A stretch of 64,000 nucleotides of DNA, from positions 124,001-188,000 of the forward strand of contig NZ_QJJZ01000003.1 in the NCBI RefSeq assembly GCF_003201775.1, given 5' to 3'. The notes beneath the pieces are model-generated. The model was not told the origin of the DNA, did no database searches, and saw only the letters and a list, made by a program, of their open reading frames with translations. Position 1 is the first letter of the stretch. Every line of letters starts with the position of its first letter. Source of the DNA: Arenibacter sp. ARW7G5Y1. Its GTDB lineage: Bacteria > Bacteroidota > Bacteroidia > Flavobacteriales > Flavobacteriaceae. This document shows, in pieces, positions 15,932 through 23,153 of this stretch. Both the position numbers and the translations under genes were made by a program.

Positions 15932-17188
15932 TTATTGCGGTCTGGTATTTTTTTCCTCGATCCATTTGGACATAAACTTGGTGCTGGCAAGCGAATGGTG
16001 AAGGAGCATGGAGCCAATAAAATTATGCTTTCTATGTGAGTTTAAATCTTTTTTGAGCTGCTCTATCCTATCCAATAATTTTTGTTGCAACACAGCTTTG
16101 TTGTAATTATTATTGATGATGGCCATGCCATTTTTCCTGGCCAGGGACCACTTTTCCTTATCTTGATATAAGAGTATGGCGGCCTTTGCAAAGTTTTCAG
16201 GGTCATTGGCAATTATTCCGTTCCAAGGCGAATTTTCGCAAATTCCTTCAGCTCCAATTTCTGTCGTAATACTGGGCGTGCCGTTTAACATACCGATGAG
16301 CAGTTTGCCCTTAATTCCCGCCCCAAAGTTTATGGGGGCCAGGTTCAATCTGGCCTGGGATATAACCTCATTGGCATCAATGGCATGCCCCATAAGGTGA
16401 AACCCTTGTTTTGGATTGTTCAATTGCTTCATGCTTTCTGGCATATAGGCCCCGTAAATAAATACATTGGCAAGGGGCAATTCCCTGCGGATGAGAGGCC
16501 AAATGTGTTTTCCAAGGGTTTGGACTGCATCAATGTTTGGGACATGTTTCCCATTGCCGATACATACAAAATCCCTTTTCTGTTCAAAAGGGAGCCACTG
16601 GTTTTGTTTTTCTGTATCAATGGCATCATACATCATGGGCAAATGCATTAGTAGATTGGGGCTGATCTTAACGGTTTTGGTAAGTAGCTCCATTTCGTAT
16701 AGGGAAATGATCAAACTAAGATCGCATCTAAAAATACTGGCTATTTCCCTTTTTGTTTGGTCCTGCTCCAACCAAAATTGTTCCGTAAAGGAAATGGATT
16801 TTTTGTATGCCAATTGTCTGCTAATCCTAAGGGAGTGTAAATCTTCGGTATCCAGAATACGTATGGCATTTGGAGCATTTTCCGCAACACGCCATCCAAA
16901 TTGTTCTTCGGTCATAAAACGATCAAAAAGAACGATATCCGGCTTTATCTCCTTTATAAAAGTATCAAAACTGGAATGGTTGAGGATTATGGGACTTGTG
17001 TTTACCCCAATGCCCGACAGGTCATAGCTATAATCACTTTCTGCCGCAGTGCTGGCAAAGGTAGGCTGATATCCCTGTTCCAAAAAGAATTGTATCAACT
17101 GCAGCATCCTGCCTCCGGCCGCCGTTGTATCCGGCTCCGGCCATACATAGCCAATGATCAATATTTTTTTGTCCGTTTTTGGGAACAT
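15932..17188 (-). CDS. Glycosyltransferase of the GT4/GT-B type
   Basis: The 418-residue cytoplasmic protein opens with a Rossmann strand (KILIIGYVWPEPDTTAAGGR) that contains the glycine-rich donor-side loop of GT-B enzymes. The second half has FVCIGNGKHVPN near 212 and a nucleotide-sugar binding region around INFGAGIKGKLL near 300, followed by the GTPSITTEIGAEG stretch typical of GT4 proteins. It probably transfers a sugar to a surface polysaccharide or glycolipid. It begins 5 bp after the helicase stop codon, so the two genes are co-transcribed, but I see no functional link between them. The acceptor is unknown. Confidence 0.8.
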   Translation of the reverse strand: MFPKTDKKILIIGYVWPEPDTTAAGGRMLQLIQFFLEQGYQPTFASTAAESDYSYDLSGIGVNTSPIILNHSSFDTFIKEIKPDIVLFDRFMTEEQFGWRVAENAPNAIRILDTEDLHSLRISRQLAYKKSISFTEQFWLEQDQTKREIASIFRCDLSLIISLYEMELLTKTVKISPNLLMHLPMMYDAIDTEKQNQWLPFEQKRDFVCIGNGKHVPNIDAVQTLGKHIWPLIRRELPLANVFIYGAYMPESMKQLNNPKQGFHLMGHAIDANEVISQARLNLAPINFGAGIKGKLLIGMLNGTPSITTEIGAEGICENSPWNGIIANDPENFAKAAILLYQDKEKWSLARKNGMAIINNNYNKAVLQQKLLDRIEQLKKDLNSHRKHNFIGSMLLHHSLASTKFMSKWIEEKNTRPQ

Positions 17189-17193
17189 TTGTT

Positions 17194-18705
17194 CTATAAA
17201 CGCTTGGCGAATTTCTGGGAAATTTTAGAGCGCAGTTTACGCTCATAATCTTCTTCCAACCACTCTTTGTAATTTTTCGTATTGTTCATTATACAATAGG
17301 AATATTGACGTACCCGGTAGGCGATCTCTTCCTTTAATTTTTTGGCCAGGATACGGGCGTCAAATACGTCGTCACTATTTTCCACGCAAATGGTGGCGTG
17401 CTGTTCAATACTTTTTTCCAGAACGGTCTTGGATTTAAGTCCCTGTGCAAAAACTTTTTTGTATTCTGCCTTGATGTCAAATTCGATATTCTTGGACTTG
17501 CTAAATAATGCCTTGAGGTCGGCCGGCATTTCGTACACAAATTCCCGTTCTATTTCCTCATCATTTTTTATGCTTTCCAGAAAGAAATCAGGGAAATGGA
17601 ATATTTCCTGCCAATCTATGGGGGCGTCCCATAATCCAAATCGGGCCACATTGTTCCCAAGATCTACCACCGTAAATTCATTCTTATTGGGCAATATCCT
17701 GGAACCACGGCCTATCATTTGAAAATAAAGGGTCAAGGATTTGGTTGCCCTATTTAAAATAATGGTTTCTACCGTTGGTTCGTCAAATCCAGTGGTCAAT
17801 ATACTTACCGAGGTGAGTATGGCGTCTGGAGTCTTTGAAAACCATTTTAGAATTTCCTTACGCTCGGAAGCACTATTCTTATTATCCAAATGCCTTATGT
17901 TGTACCCTGCTTTTTTAAAAGTGTCCAAAACGTATAAAGAGGTATTGATCCCATTATTGAAAATAAGGGTTTTGGTACCTTTCGCAATCTCTTCATAGGC
18001 ATTTACCAATTTGGTAAGCATGTTCTGGTTGCCATAGAGCTCGTCCGAAGATTTTACTGTATAGTCGCCGCTTATGCCCAATTTTAAACTCTTAAGGCTT
18101 ACATCATAATTGTACATATTGGCCTTGGCCAAAAATTTCTTCTCAATAAGGGATGATATGGATTCTCCCACGATCAACTTTTGATAGTGGTCCTTCATCG
18201 GGAGCTTTATATTGGAACTTAAGGGCGTAGCCGTAACTCCAAGTATAATGGACTTTTTAAAATATTTGAATAATTTTCTAAAGGAATTGTAATGCGCTTC
18301 GTCAATGATGACAAGTCCAATATCATTGATCTTTACCTTATCATCCTGAAGCCTATTGTTGAGGGTTTCTACCATGGCCACAAAGCACATGTATTGGTCT
18401 TGGTCCTGTAATTCCTTTACTTCACTATTGATTATTTTGTTTTTAACGCCAAATCCATTTAACATTTTGGAGGTTTGACTGCTCAATTCTATTCTATGGG
18501 TAAGAACTACTACCTTTTTATTGGTTTTATGAATATATCTTTTTGCAATTTCCGAGAAAACAACTGTTTTACCTCCACCTGTAGGCAATTGGTATAAAAG
18601 GTTCATGTCATCCGGGGATTCCTCCAAACACTTAAAAATAGTGTTCAAGTCTTCCTCTTGATAATCATAAAGGGTTTTTTCCGTACTTTCTTTAGGTAGC
18701 TCCAA
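17194..18705 (-). CDS. SF2 DEAD/DEAH-box helicase (type III restriction-like)
   Basis: The 503-residue protein has both RecA domains. Walker A is LPTGGGKTVV (about 40-49), motif II is IIDEAHYN near 135, motif III is VTATPLS near 158, and motif VI is QMIGRGSR near 328. The layout resembles the UvrB/Res/RadD-like group that acts on DNA. The C-terminal 150 residues are rich in Lys and Glu with no motif I know. There is no methylase or nuclease gene beside it, so it is probably not a restriction subunit. It has a good promoter and leads the operon with the glycosyltransferase. The cellular role is likely DNA repair or RNA handling, and I cannot choose. Confidence 0.87.
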   Translation of the reverse strand: MELPKESTEKTLYDYQEEDLNTIFKCLEESPDDMNLLYQLPTGGGKTVVFSEIAKRYIHKTNKKVVVLTHRIELSSQTSKMLNGFGVKNKIINSEVKELQDQDQYMCFVAMVETLNNRLQDDKVKINDIGLVIIDEAHYNSFRKLFKYFKKSIILGVTATPLSSNIKLPMKDHYQKLIVGESISSLIEKKFLAKANMYNYDVSLKSLKLGISGDYTVKSSDELYGNQNMLTKLVNAYEEIAKGTKTLIFNNGINTSLYVLDTFKKAGYNIRHLDNKNSASERKEILKWFSKTPDAILTSVSILTTGFDEPTVETIILNRATKSLTLYFQMIGRGSRILPNKNEFTVVDLGNNVARFGLWDAPIDWQEIFHFPDFFLESIKNDEEIEREFVYEMPADLKALFSKSKNIEFDIKAEYKKVFAQGLKSKTVLEKSIEQHATICVENSDDVFDARILAKKLKEEIAYRVRQYSYCIMNNTKNYKEWLEEDYERKLRSKISQKFAKRL

Positions 18706-18748
18706 ATGGGAAATGAAATTTTTTAAAATTAAGAAAAATCAAACCTTA

Positions 18749-18780
18749 CAAAATTAAGAGTTTTTTGTGCCGGTTTCAAA
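18749..18780 (-). promoter_or_regulatory. Complete Bacteroidota-type promoter of the helicase operon
   Basis: On the minus strand TTTG (18780-18777) and TAATTTTG (18756-18749) are separated by 20 bp. Both boxes match the consensus exactly. The helicase start codon follows 43 bp after the -7 box. Confidence 0.75.
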
Positions 18781-18870
18781 TTTAAAAGGGAAAAACATGA
18801 AATTGCGATTGCCCATCGGTTATATTTATGGAAAACTCCCTAGGGCAAGAGACGGCAAATAAGTAAACTA

Positions 18871-18933
18871 CCTCGGGGCAAGCCCGCGAGGCATTCGTAG
18901 GAAACGAACTTTAATTTTCGAGGCAAGCCTCGG
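18871..18933. repeat. REP-like element of two GC-rich hairpins
   Basis: Two short palindromes built around GGCAAGCC (18871-18891 and 18919-18932) are joined by a third small inverted repeat (TTCG ... CGAA). The GC content contrasts with the surrounding AT-rich gap. Its look resembles dispersed intergenic palindromes of Flavobacteriaceae. It lies downstream of the 18982 gene. Confidence 0.6.
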
Positions 18934-18981
18934 GCTATTATACCCTTTGGCGGTGCCAATAAAGACGGAGCAGCCTTGGGG

Positions 18982-19491
18982 CTAGTCTATGATATCCAAG
19001 GACTTTGAGAAGTCGTCCGCGTTGGGCCAATGATGATCCTGGGTAAACCTATAGCAGGCAACAATTCTGGCTTTAAACTCCCTTAACAAAGTATTTACGG
19101 AAATAAATTGGACCAGTTCGCCAAAGGAGTTGCCCATGCTTTTGTAGAAGGCCTCAGGTACATTCTTTTCCAGCGAAAAAGATTGTGCAACTTCTAGGTT
19201 GTACAACATAAGATCTGCCGTTAGATGTGGGTCTACCCCCAATTTTATAAAGTGCTTTATGTATTTTTGGGCCACCGATCTTCTGGCCTTGGCCCTTTTT
19301 CTTCTTAAAGGGAAGTATTCATTGGAGATCTTTATTTTTGCATCCTGCACCAGTTTGTCTTCCCTGGGGTTGAAAACAAAATCATAATACTCCTTTACTA
19401 CCGGAAATCTGTGATATAGATCTATTATTTGCTCTTCCAGCTCCTTTTTTTTTAATTCCGATAAGTATTTTACCAATGCTCTCTTACTCAT
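18982..19491 (-). CDS. Conserved protein of unknown function (possibly DUF6155)
   Basis: The 169-residue protein is soluble and predicted mostly helical. The start MSKRALVKYLSELKKKELEE, a basic cluster RRKRAKARRS near residue 63, and a C-terminal half with HWPNADDFSKSL are its visible marks. It resembles the DUF6155 group in length and opening, but I cannot confirm this. The basic patch might bind nucleic acid. It is divergent from the sigma-factor gene 19711 and co-directional with the helicase 277 bp downstream, with a REP-like element between. I know of no function. Confidence 0.72.
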   Translation of the reverse strand: MSKRALVKYLSELKKKELEEQIIDLYHRFPVVKEYYDFVFNPREDKLVQDAKIKISNEYFPLRRKRAKARRSVAQKYIKHFIKLGVDPHLTADLMLYNLEVAQSFSLEKNVPEAFYKSMGNSFGELVQFISVNTLLREFKARIVACYRFTQDHHWPNADDFSKSLDIID

Positions 19492-19710
19492 TCTTCCAAT
19501 TAATTCGATTTGAACTCAAGAATTGCAATTTCCCATTTAAAAATCAAAAATTAGCACAAGAAGGAAAATTAGTATTTTAATAATTGGATTGGACAATGAA
19601 TATCATAAACTTCTCATAAATTATGTATAAGTAATACAGCTTCCCTTGGAAAAGACATAAAAAAAAGGTATAATGAGAGATTGACACTTCAAAATCCAAA
19701 TAAAAAATAT

Positions 19711-20574
19711 ATGAGGCAACTAAAGATTATCAAGCAGGTTACGAATAGGGAATCAAAATCACTAGACAAGTATTTGCAGGATATCAGTAAAATAGAATTG
19801 ATCACAGCAAATGAAGAGGTTGAATTGGCTCAAAAAATTAGGGATGGGGATCAAGTTGCCTTGGAAAAATTAACAACCGCAAATTTAAGGTTTGTGGTTT
19901 CTGTGGCCAAACAATATCAAAATCAAGGCTTGAAGCTCCCTGATTTAATCAATGAAGGAAACGTAGGCTTGGTTAAAGCGGCAAAACGTTTTGATGAGAC
20001 AAGGGGATTTAAATTTATTTCGTATGCCGTTTGGTGGATACGACAGGCCATTTTACAGGCACTGGCCGAACAATCCAGGGTGGTGCGCTTGCCATTGAAC
20101 AAGATTGGCTCCATAAATAAAATAAAAAAGACCTTTTCCTATCTGGAGCAGGCCCATCAGCGGCCACCATCACCGGAGGAGATAGCCAAGGAATTGGAGA
20201 TGTCCGTTAGTGAAGTTAAACAATCCCTAAAAAATTCGGGCCGACACGTTTCTATGGATGCCCCGTTAAAGGAGGGAGAGGTTTCCAATCTGTACGACGT
20301 AATTCGTTCCGGAGAATCCCCTAGGCCGGATATGTTTCTCTTGCAGCAGTCCTTAAATACAGAGATCAACAGGGCTTTGGATACGCTTTCCCAAAGGGAG
20401 GCGGATGTGGTTAAATTGTATTACGGTATAGGTGACCAGCAATCCATGACCTTGGCCGAGATAGGACTCACTTTTGATCTTACAAGGGAGCGGGTAAGGC
20501 AGATAAGGGAAAAGGCTATAAGAAAGCTTCGCCACAATTCCAGGAGTAAATTACTCAAAACCTATTTGGGATAG
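19711..20574 (+). CDS. rpoD: RNA polymerase sigma-70 factor, RpoD/SigA type
   Basis: The start at 19711 ([10 protein letters not shown]) gives 287 residues, the usual length of Bacteroidota RpoD. A TTG start at 19681 would only add ten residues. Region 1.2 is at 15-45, region 2 contains [13 protein letters not shown] and [15 protein letters not shown], and region 4.2 ends with the helix-turn-helix MTLAEIG ... [13 protein letters not shown]. This factor recognises the TTG/TAnnTTTG promoters seen through the window. The core is well conserved, but several positions differ from the RpoD I remember (for example [13 protein letters not shown]), so it might be a second, close paralog. It is followed by a very strong terminator. 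Confidence 0.88.
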   Translation: MRQLKIIKQVTNRESKSLDKYLQDISKIELITANEEVELAQKIRDGDQVALEKLTTANLRFVVSVAKQYQNQGLKLPDLINEGNVGLVKAAKRFDETRGFKFISYAVWWIRQAILQALAEQSRVVRLPLNKIGSINKIKKTFSYLEQAHQRPPSPEEIAKELEMSVSEVKQSLKNSGRHVSMDAPLKEGEVSNLYDVIRSGESPRPDMFLLQQSLNTEINRALDTLSQREADVVKLYYGIGDQQSMTLAEIGLTFDLTRERVRQIREKAIRKLRHNSRSKLLKTYLG

Positions 20575-20580
20575 ATGACC

Positions 20581-20631
20581 AAAAACAAAGAGGCCGAATA
20601 AATTATTAATTTATTCGGCCTCTTTGTTTTT
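20581..20631. terminator. Strong symmetric terminator
   Basis: A near-perfect inverted repeat of about 23 bp (stem with GAGGCCGAATAAAT) spans 20581-20631. It ends in T on the plus strand and on the minus strand. It can stop both the sigma-factor transcript and the minus-strand mini-ORF transcript that converges on it. Confidence 0.9.
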
Positions 20632-20643
20632 AAAGTATTGGGT

Positions 20644-20745
20644 TTAAGAATAACTTAATTTACTGATATTGAAATCAATTAGGATTTCATTTAAATCTTC
20701 AATGAAGTTTAAATAAGCTGCGTTGTCTGGATTTTGTTTTGCCAT
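20644..20745 (-). CDS. Mini-ORF A, 33-residue peptide related to mini-ORF B
   Basis: The frame starts at 20745 (CTATTAAAATGGC) and ends at 20644. The peptide starts MAKQNPDNAAYLNF and contains YLNFIEDLNEIL, then a short tail ending LSYS. It shares YLxFxxDLNEIL and the spacing to a terminal LxY with mini-ORF B 38 bp upstream. It is acidic, predicted amphipathic-helical, and has no Cys or signal peptide. No family is known to me and I assign no function. The convergent terminator 13 bp downstream supports a transcript ending here. Confidence 0.55.
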   Translation of the reverse strand: MAKQNPDNAAYLNFIEDLNEILIDFNISKLSYS

Positions 20746-20783
20746 TTTAATAGGGGTTTTTAGGTTTTGAATTCCCGGCCGAA

Positions 20784-20882
20784 CTACATATAGTCCAATT
20801 CGGCCAATTCGTTTAAACTTAAAATTTCATTTAAATCTTGTAGGAATGCTAAATATTCCTCTCCGTAGGTGTCGTATAACAT
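20784..20882 (-). CDS. Mini-ORF B, 32-residue peptide related to mini-ORF A
   Basis: The frame starts at 20882 and ends at 20784. The peptide begins MLYDTYGEEYLAF, has YLAFLQDLNEIL, and ends LAELDYM. Against mini-ORF A it is identical at 11 of 26 aligned positions without gaps, and the DNA shares the 15-mer AAGATTTAAATGAAAT. A promoter-like pair lies upstream (20931-20961). The two frames look like a tandem duplication that kept its reading frame. Function is unknown. Confidence 0.55.
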   Translation of the reverse strand: MLYDTYGEEYLAFLQDLNEILSLNELAELDYM

Positions 20883-20930
20883 AGTAAGACTTGGTTTAGG
20901 TTTTTATTGTTTGGGTCAATAATTATATGG

Positions 20931-20961
20931 TAAACTTATTTATTATCTCTTTTCACACCAA
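20931..20961 (-). promoter_or_regulatory. Candidate promoter of the mini-ORF pair
   Basis: On the minus strand TTG (20961-20959) and TAAGTTTA (20938-20931) are 20 bp apart. The -7 box has one mismatch to TAnnTTTG. The first start codon follows 48 bp later. Confidence 0.5.
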
Positions 20962-21024
20962 TAAAATGTTGTGTATAAGTGTTTTTTAGTTGTAAAGTGT
21001 ACAGTTCTTAAAGTTTAATCTTTT

Positions 21025-21135
21025 ATGGCAATCGATATATTTCATGCTGTTGAACAAAACATGTGGCCGGTTCTTAAAACAACCCTGAGTCTTTTCTGGG
21101 GCTTAATGGCATTTATTAGCGAAACTCAATTTTGA
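21025..21135 (+). CDS. Candidate 36-residue peptide
   Basis: The frame opens with ATG at 21025 after an AT-rich stretch and ends at TGA 21133. The product begins MAIDIFHAVEQNMW and has a hydrophobic middle (TTLSLFWGLMAFI). It ends within 2 bp of the folded element that follows. There is no recognisable family and no clear promoter, so this could be chance. Confidence 0.25.
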   Translation: MAIDIFHAVEQNMWPVLKTTLSLFWGLMAFISETQF

Positions 21136-21243
21136 GAACCCAGTAAGACGCACTTAAAATTGCAAGTTGAACTAATCCCGCCTTTTTCGGCGGAATCTAG
21201 GTTCAATACCTCTACCCTAGGGTCGATTCCTATCACTGGGTTC
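21136..21243. other. Folded, tRNA-like element of 108 bp
   Basis: GAACCCAGT (21136-21144) pairs with ACTGGGTTC (21235-21243), a 9-bp closing stem. Inside lie small stems ACTT/AAGT, CCGCC/GGCGG and CTAGG/CCTAG. Next to the 3' closing strand a TAGG-GTCGATT-CCTA hairpin resembles a tRNA T-arm. The length is too long and the anticodon arm too irregular for a working tRNA. It may be a tRNA relic, a structured RNA or a mobile palindromic repeat. Confidence 0.4.
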
Positions 21244-21246
21244 AGG

Positions 21247-21297
21247 GCCTGCCTTTGTCGGCAGACAGGCCTGCCTTTGTAGTCAGACAGGCCTGCC
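21247..21297. repeat. 22-bp tandem repeat, 2.3 copies
   Basis: The unit GCCTGCCTTTGTCGGCAGAC plus AG occurs at 21247-21268, again with three changes at 21269-21290, and partly at 21291-21297. Each unit is itself partly palindromic. Such GCCTG-rich repeats are, to my recollection, dispersed in intergenic DNA of Flavobacteriaceae. Confidence 0.75.
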
Positions 21298-21314
21298 CTG
21301 TGGTTTAATACCTT

Positions 21315-23132
21315 TTATTTCTTAAAAATTTTATTGGTGAGCTCCTTTAATTGGTCTAGAAATTTCATGGCCTCCAATTCCTCTAAGCTCTCTTTTCCAT
21401 TAGGTACGCCAGCGCTATTGTTGTGAAATGTAATATTCTCCGAGGGTGTAATATCAAAATTGATGTTGAACAGGTCATTGGAGCCAAAGTTTTCCCCATC
21501 ACCATCCATAGGTGTAGCACCCTGATCAAAGAAAGTAGTACTATCGTTTACAAAGGCCTCCATGCTAGATGATTTTGAAGATATAAAGCCCGATGTTGCC
21601 ACTTCAAAGTCGATCGCAGGATCTAGTTGTAACTTAGTAGGTTCAGTGATTTCCTTTTTTAAATCCAATTTGTGTCCGGAAATTACTTCCACGTCACTAA
21701 TCGGTATGGCCTGTAATTTAGTTTCTATATACAAAGAAACCAATTTAGCTTTTTCCCTTATGGTACTGTCCGAATGATTGCGTAGGGTTGCTAAAAAATG
21801 TAGATCACTTAGATCGCCTATTTGTTGCATTTCCTGCAGCAAAAGTAGTTGTGATTCCCTGTCCAATGAGCTGAATAAATGGTTGAACACATAATGTTCC
21901 CCGAAATCCACTATTTTATTGTCATTTAACTTTTCATCGATATACAAAGGATAGTCCGAAAGGAACTTGGAAATTATTTCCTTAATGAGATTGGCTATGG
22001 AGTCGTTTTTTTCCTCATCCAACATTTCATTTAAAAGGGGTACCTCCCGTATATCTCCCATTTCTGCTATGGAATGTAGTAATTTAACTTTCTTAAATTC
22101 CCGATCCGTGTAGAATCGGGCGGCCGGTAGATCCATTTCTCCCAGATCCAATAATTTATCGTCTTCGCTTATGGTTACTATTGTGTTTTGCTCCTCTACA
22201 TGCGAAGTTAATATATCACTGATCTGTTTCTTTAAGTGCGGATCTATGACTACCTCATAATCCACTTCAAGATCGTTAATGTCTGTTATTGGATCGAGGT
22301 CCACTTTTTCTTCTTCCATCTCCCTTATCAAGGGTAGGAAATCTATGCTTAAAAAGGAATCGCCCTTCCTTTCCGGTTTGTTATTTAGCGGGATCTTGGT
22401 TTCCCCGTAAATTTCCTCGTATATGGCCTCATAAGGGTTTCTTTCAAAACTTTCCTTTCCTAGGCATTCCGATAGGAATTCCAAGTCGTTGCTGATCATC
22501 AACGCTTCCTGAATTTCCGGACTCGCATTGGGACTCTTTGTGTTCGTTACCAATGGTACGAAGCTAAGATCTAGCTCCTCCCCTTTCAATAGATCGGTCT
22601 TGGTTTGGAACTTCTTGGACTTGTTATTCAATGGCTGCTTCGTTTTGGATACTCCCATTTTTGATTCTGTATCTTGTAAATGGTCTGCATTGCCGGGTGT
22701 ATCTTTTTGAGGGATGGTATTTCCATTGATATCGATGTCCGATTGTTCCAAATTTCCATTGGTATTTACTGGTATGCCAAATTCTTTGGATAGTCTAAGG
22801 ATTATCAGTTTAGCCCCCTCATCCAGTTCATGGTACACTTCCATCAAGACTTTGGACAGGATACCTTTGTTGCTCGACCGTCTTAGTAGCTTCCACAATT
22901 CCACTTTGAGGTCTATGTGCTCCCTATTTTTTTCTTTTAACTTTCCCTGTTCATATAATAAAAGCTCACATATTATTCCTCGTAGATGTTTCTTTTTTTC
23001 CTCTCTATTGTTCCAGTTGATCTGGATATTGTTTTTTAGAAGGAACAGAATGGCCAAATAACCTATGGTCAAGAGTAGGAACAAGACCGTTAAATCCCAT
23101 ATCAGGTTGGTATGTATATTGGGTATATTCAC
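21315..23132 (-). CDS. Single-pass membrane protein with helical-repeat-like C-terminal part, unknown function
   Basis: The 605-residue protein has one membrane segment near its N-terminus (about residues 10-33). The rest is cytoplasmic and acidic. A low-complexity region at about 120-180 is followed by a helical region at 330-480. There, segments such as KLLHSIAEMGDIREVPLLNE and EMQQIGDLSDLHFLATLR look like HEAT-type helical repeats. It starts 21 bp after the hybrid kinase stop codon, so both are in one transcript and the protein probably serves the same signalling path. No enzyme motif was found. I do not recognise a family. Confidence 0.72.
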   Translation of the reverse strand: MNIPNIHTNLIWDLTVLFLLLTIGYLAILFLLKNNIQINWNNREEKKKHLRGIICELLLYEQGKLKEKNREHIDLKVELWKLLRRSSNKGILSKVLMEVYHELDEGAKLIILRLSKEFGIPVNTNGNLEQSDIDINGNTIPQKDTPGNADHLQDTESKMGVSKTKQPLNNKSKKFQTKTDLLKGEELDLSFVPLVTNTKSPNASPEIQEALMISNDLEFLSECLGKESFERNPYEAIYEEIYGETKIPLNNKPERKGDSFLSIDFLPLIREMEEEKVDLDPITDINDLEVDYEVVIDPHLKKQISDILTSHVEEQNTIVTISEDDKLLDLGEMDLPAARFYTDREFKKVKLLHSIAEMGDIREVPLLNEMLDEEKNDSIANLIKEIISKFLSDYPLYIDEKLNDNKIVDFGEHYVFNHLFSSLDRESQLLLLQEMQQIGDLSDLHFLATLRNHSDSTIREKAKLVSLYIETKLQAIPISDVEVISGHKLDLKKEITEPTKLQLDPAIDFEVATSGFISSKSSSMEAFVNDSTTFFDQGATPMDGDGENFGSNDLFNINFDITPSENITFHNNSAGVPNGKESLEELEAMKFLDQLKELTNKIFKK

Positions 23133-23153
23133 TTATTTGCACTTTTTGATTAT

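Noticed and set aside
17194-18705. Type III restriction system
   Set aside because: The helicase has restriction-like motifs, but no methylase or nuclease gene lies near it and its operon partner is a glycosyltransferase.
21136-21243. A functional tRNA gene
   Set aside because: The element is 108 bp, the closing stem is 9 bp rather than 7, the anticodon loop is not seven bases and the D-arm is poor. It cannot be a normal tRNA.
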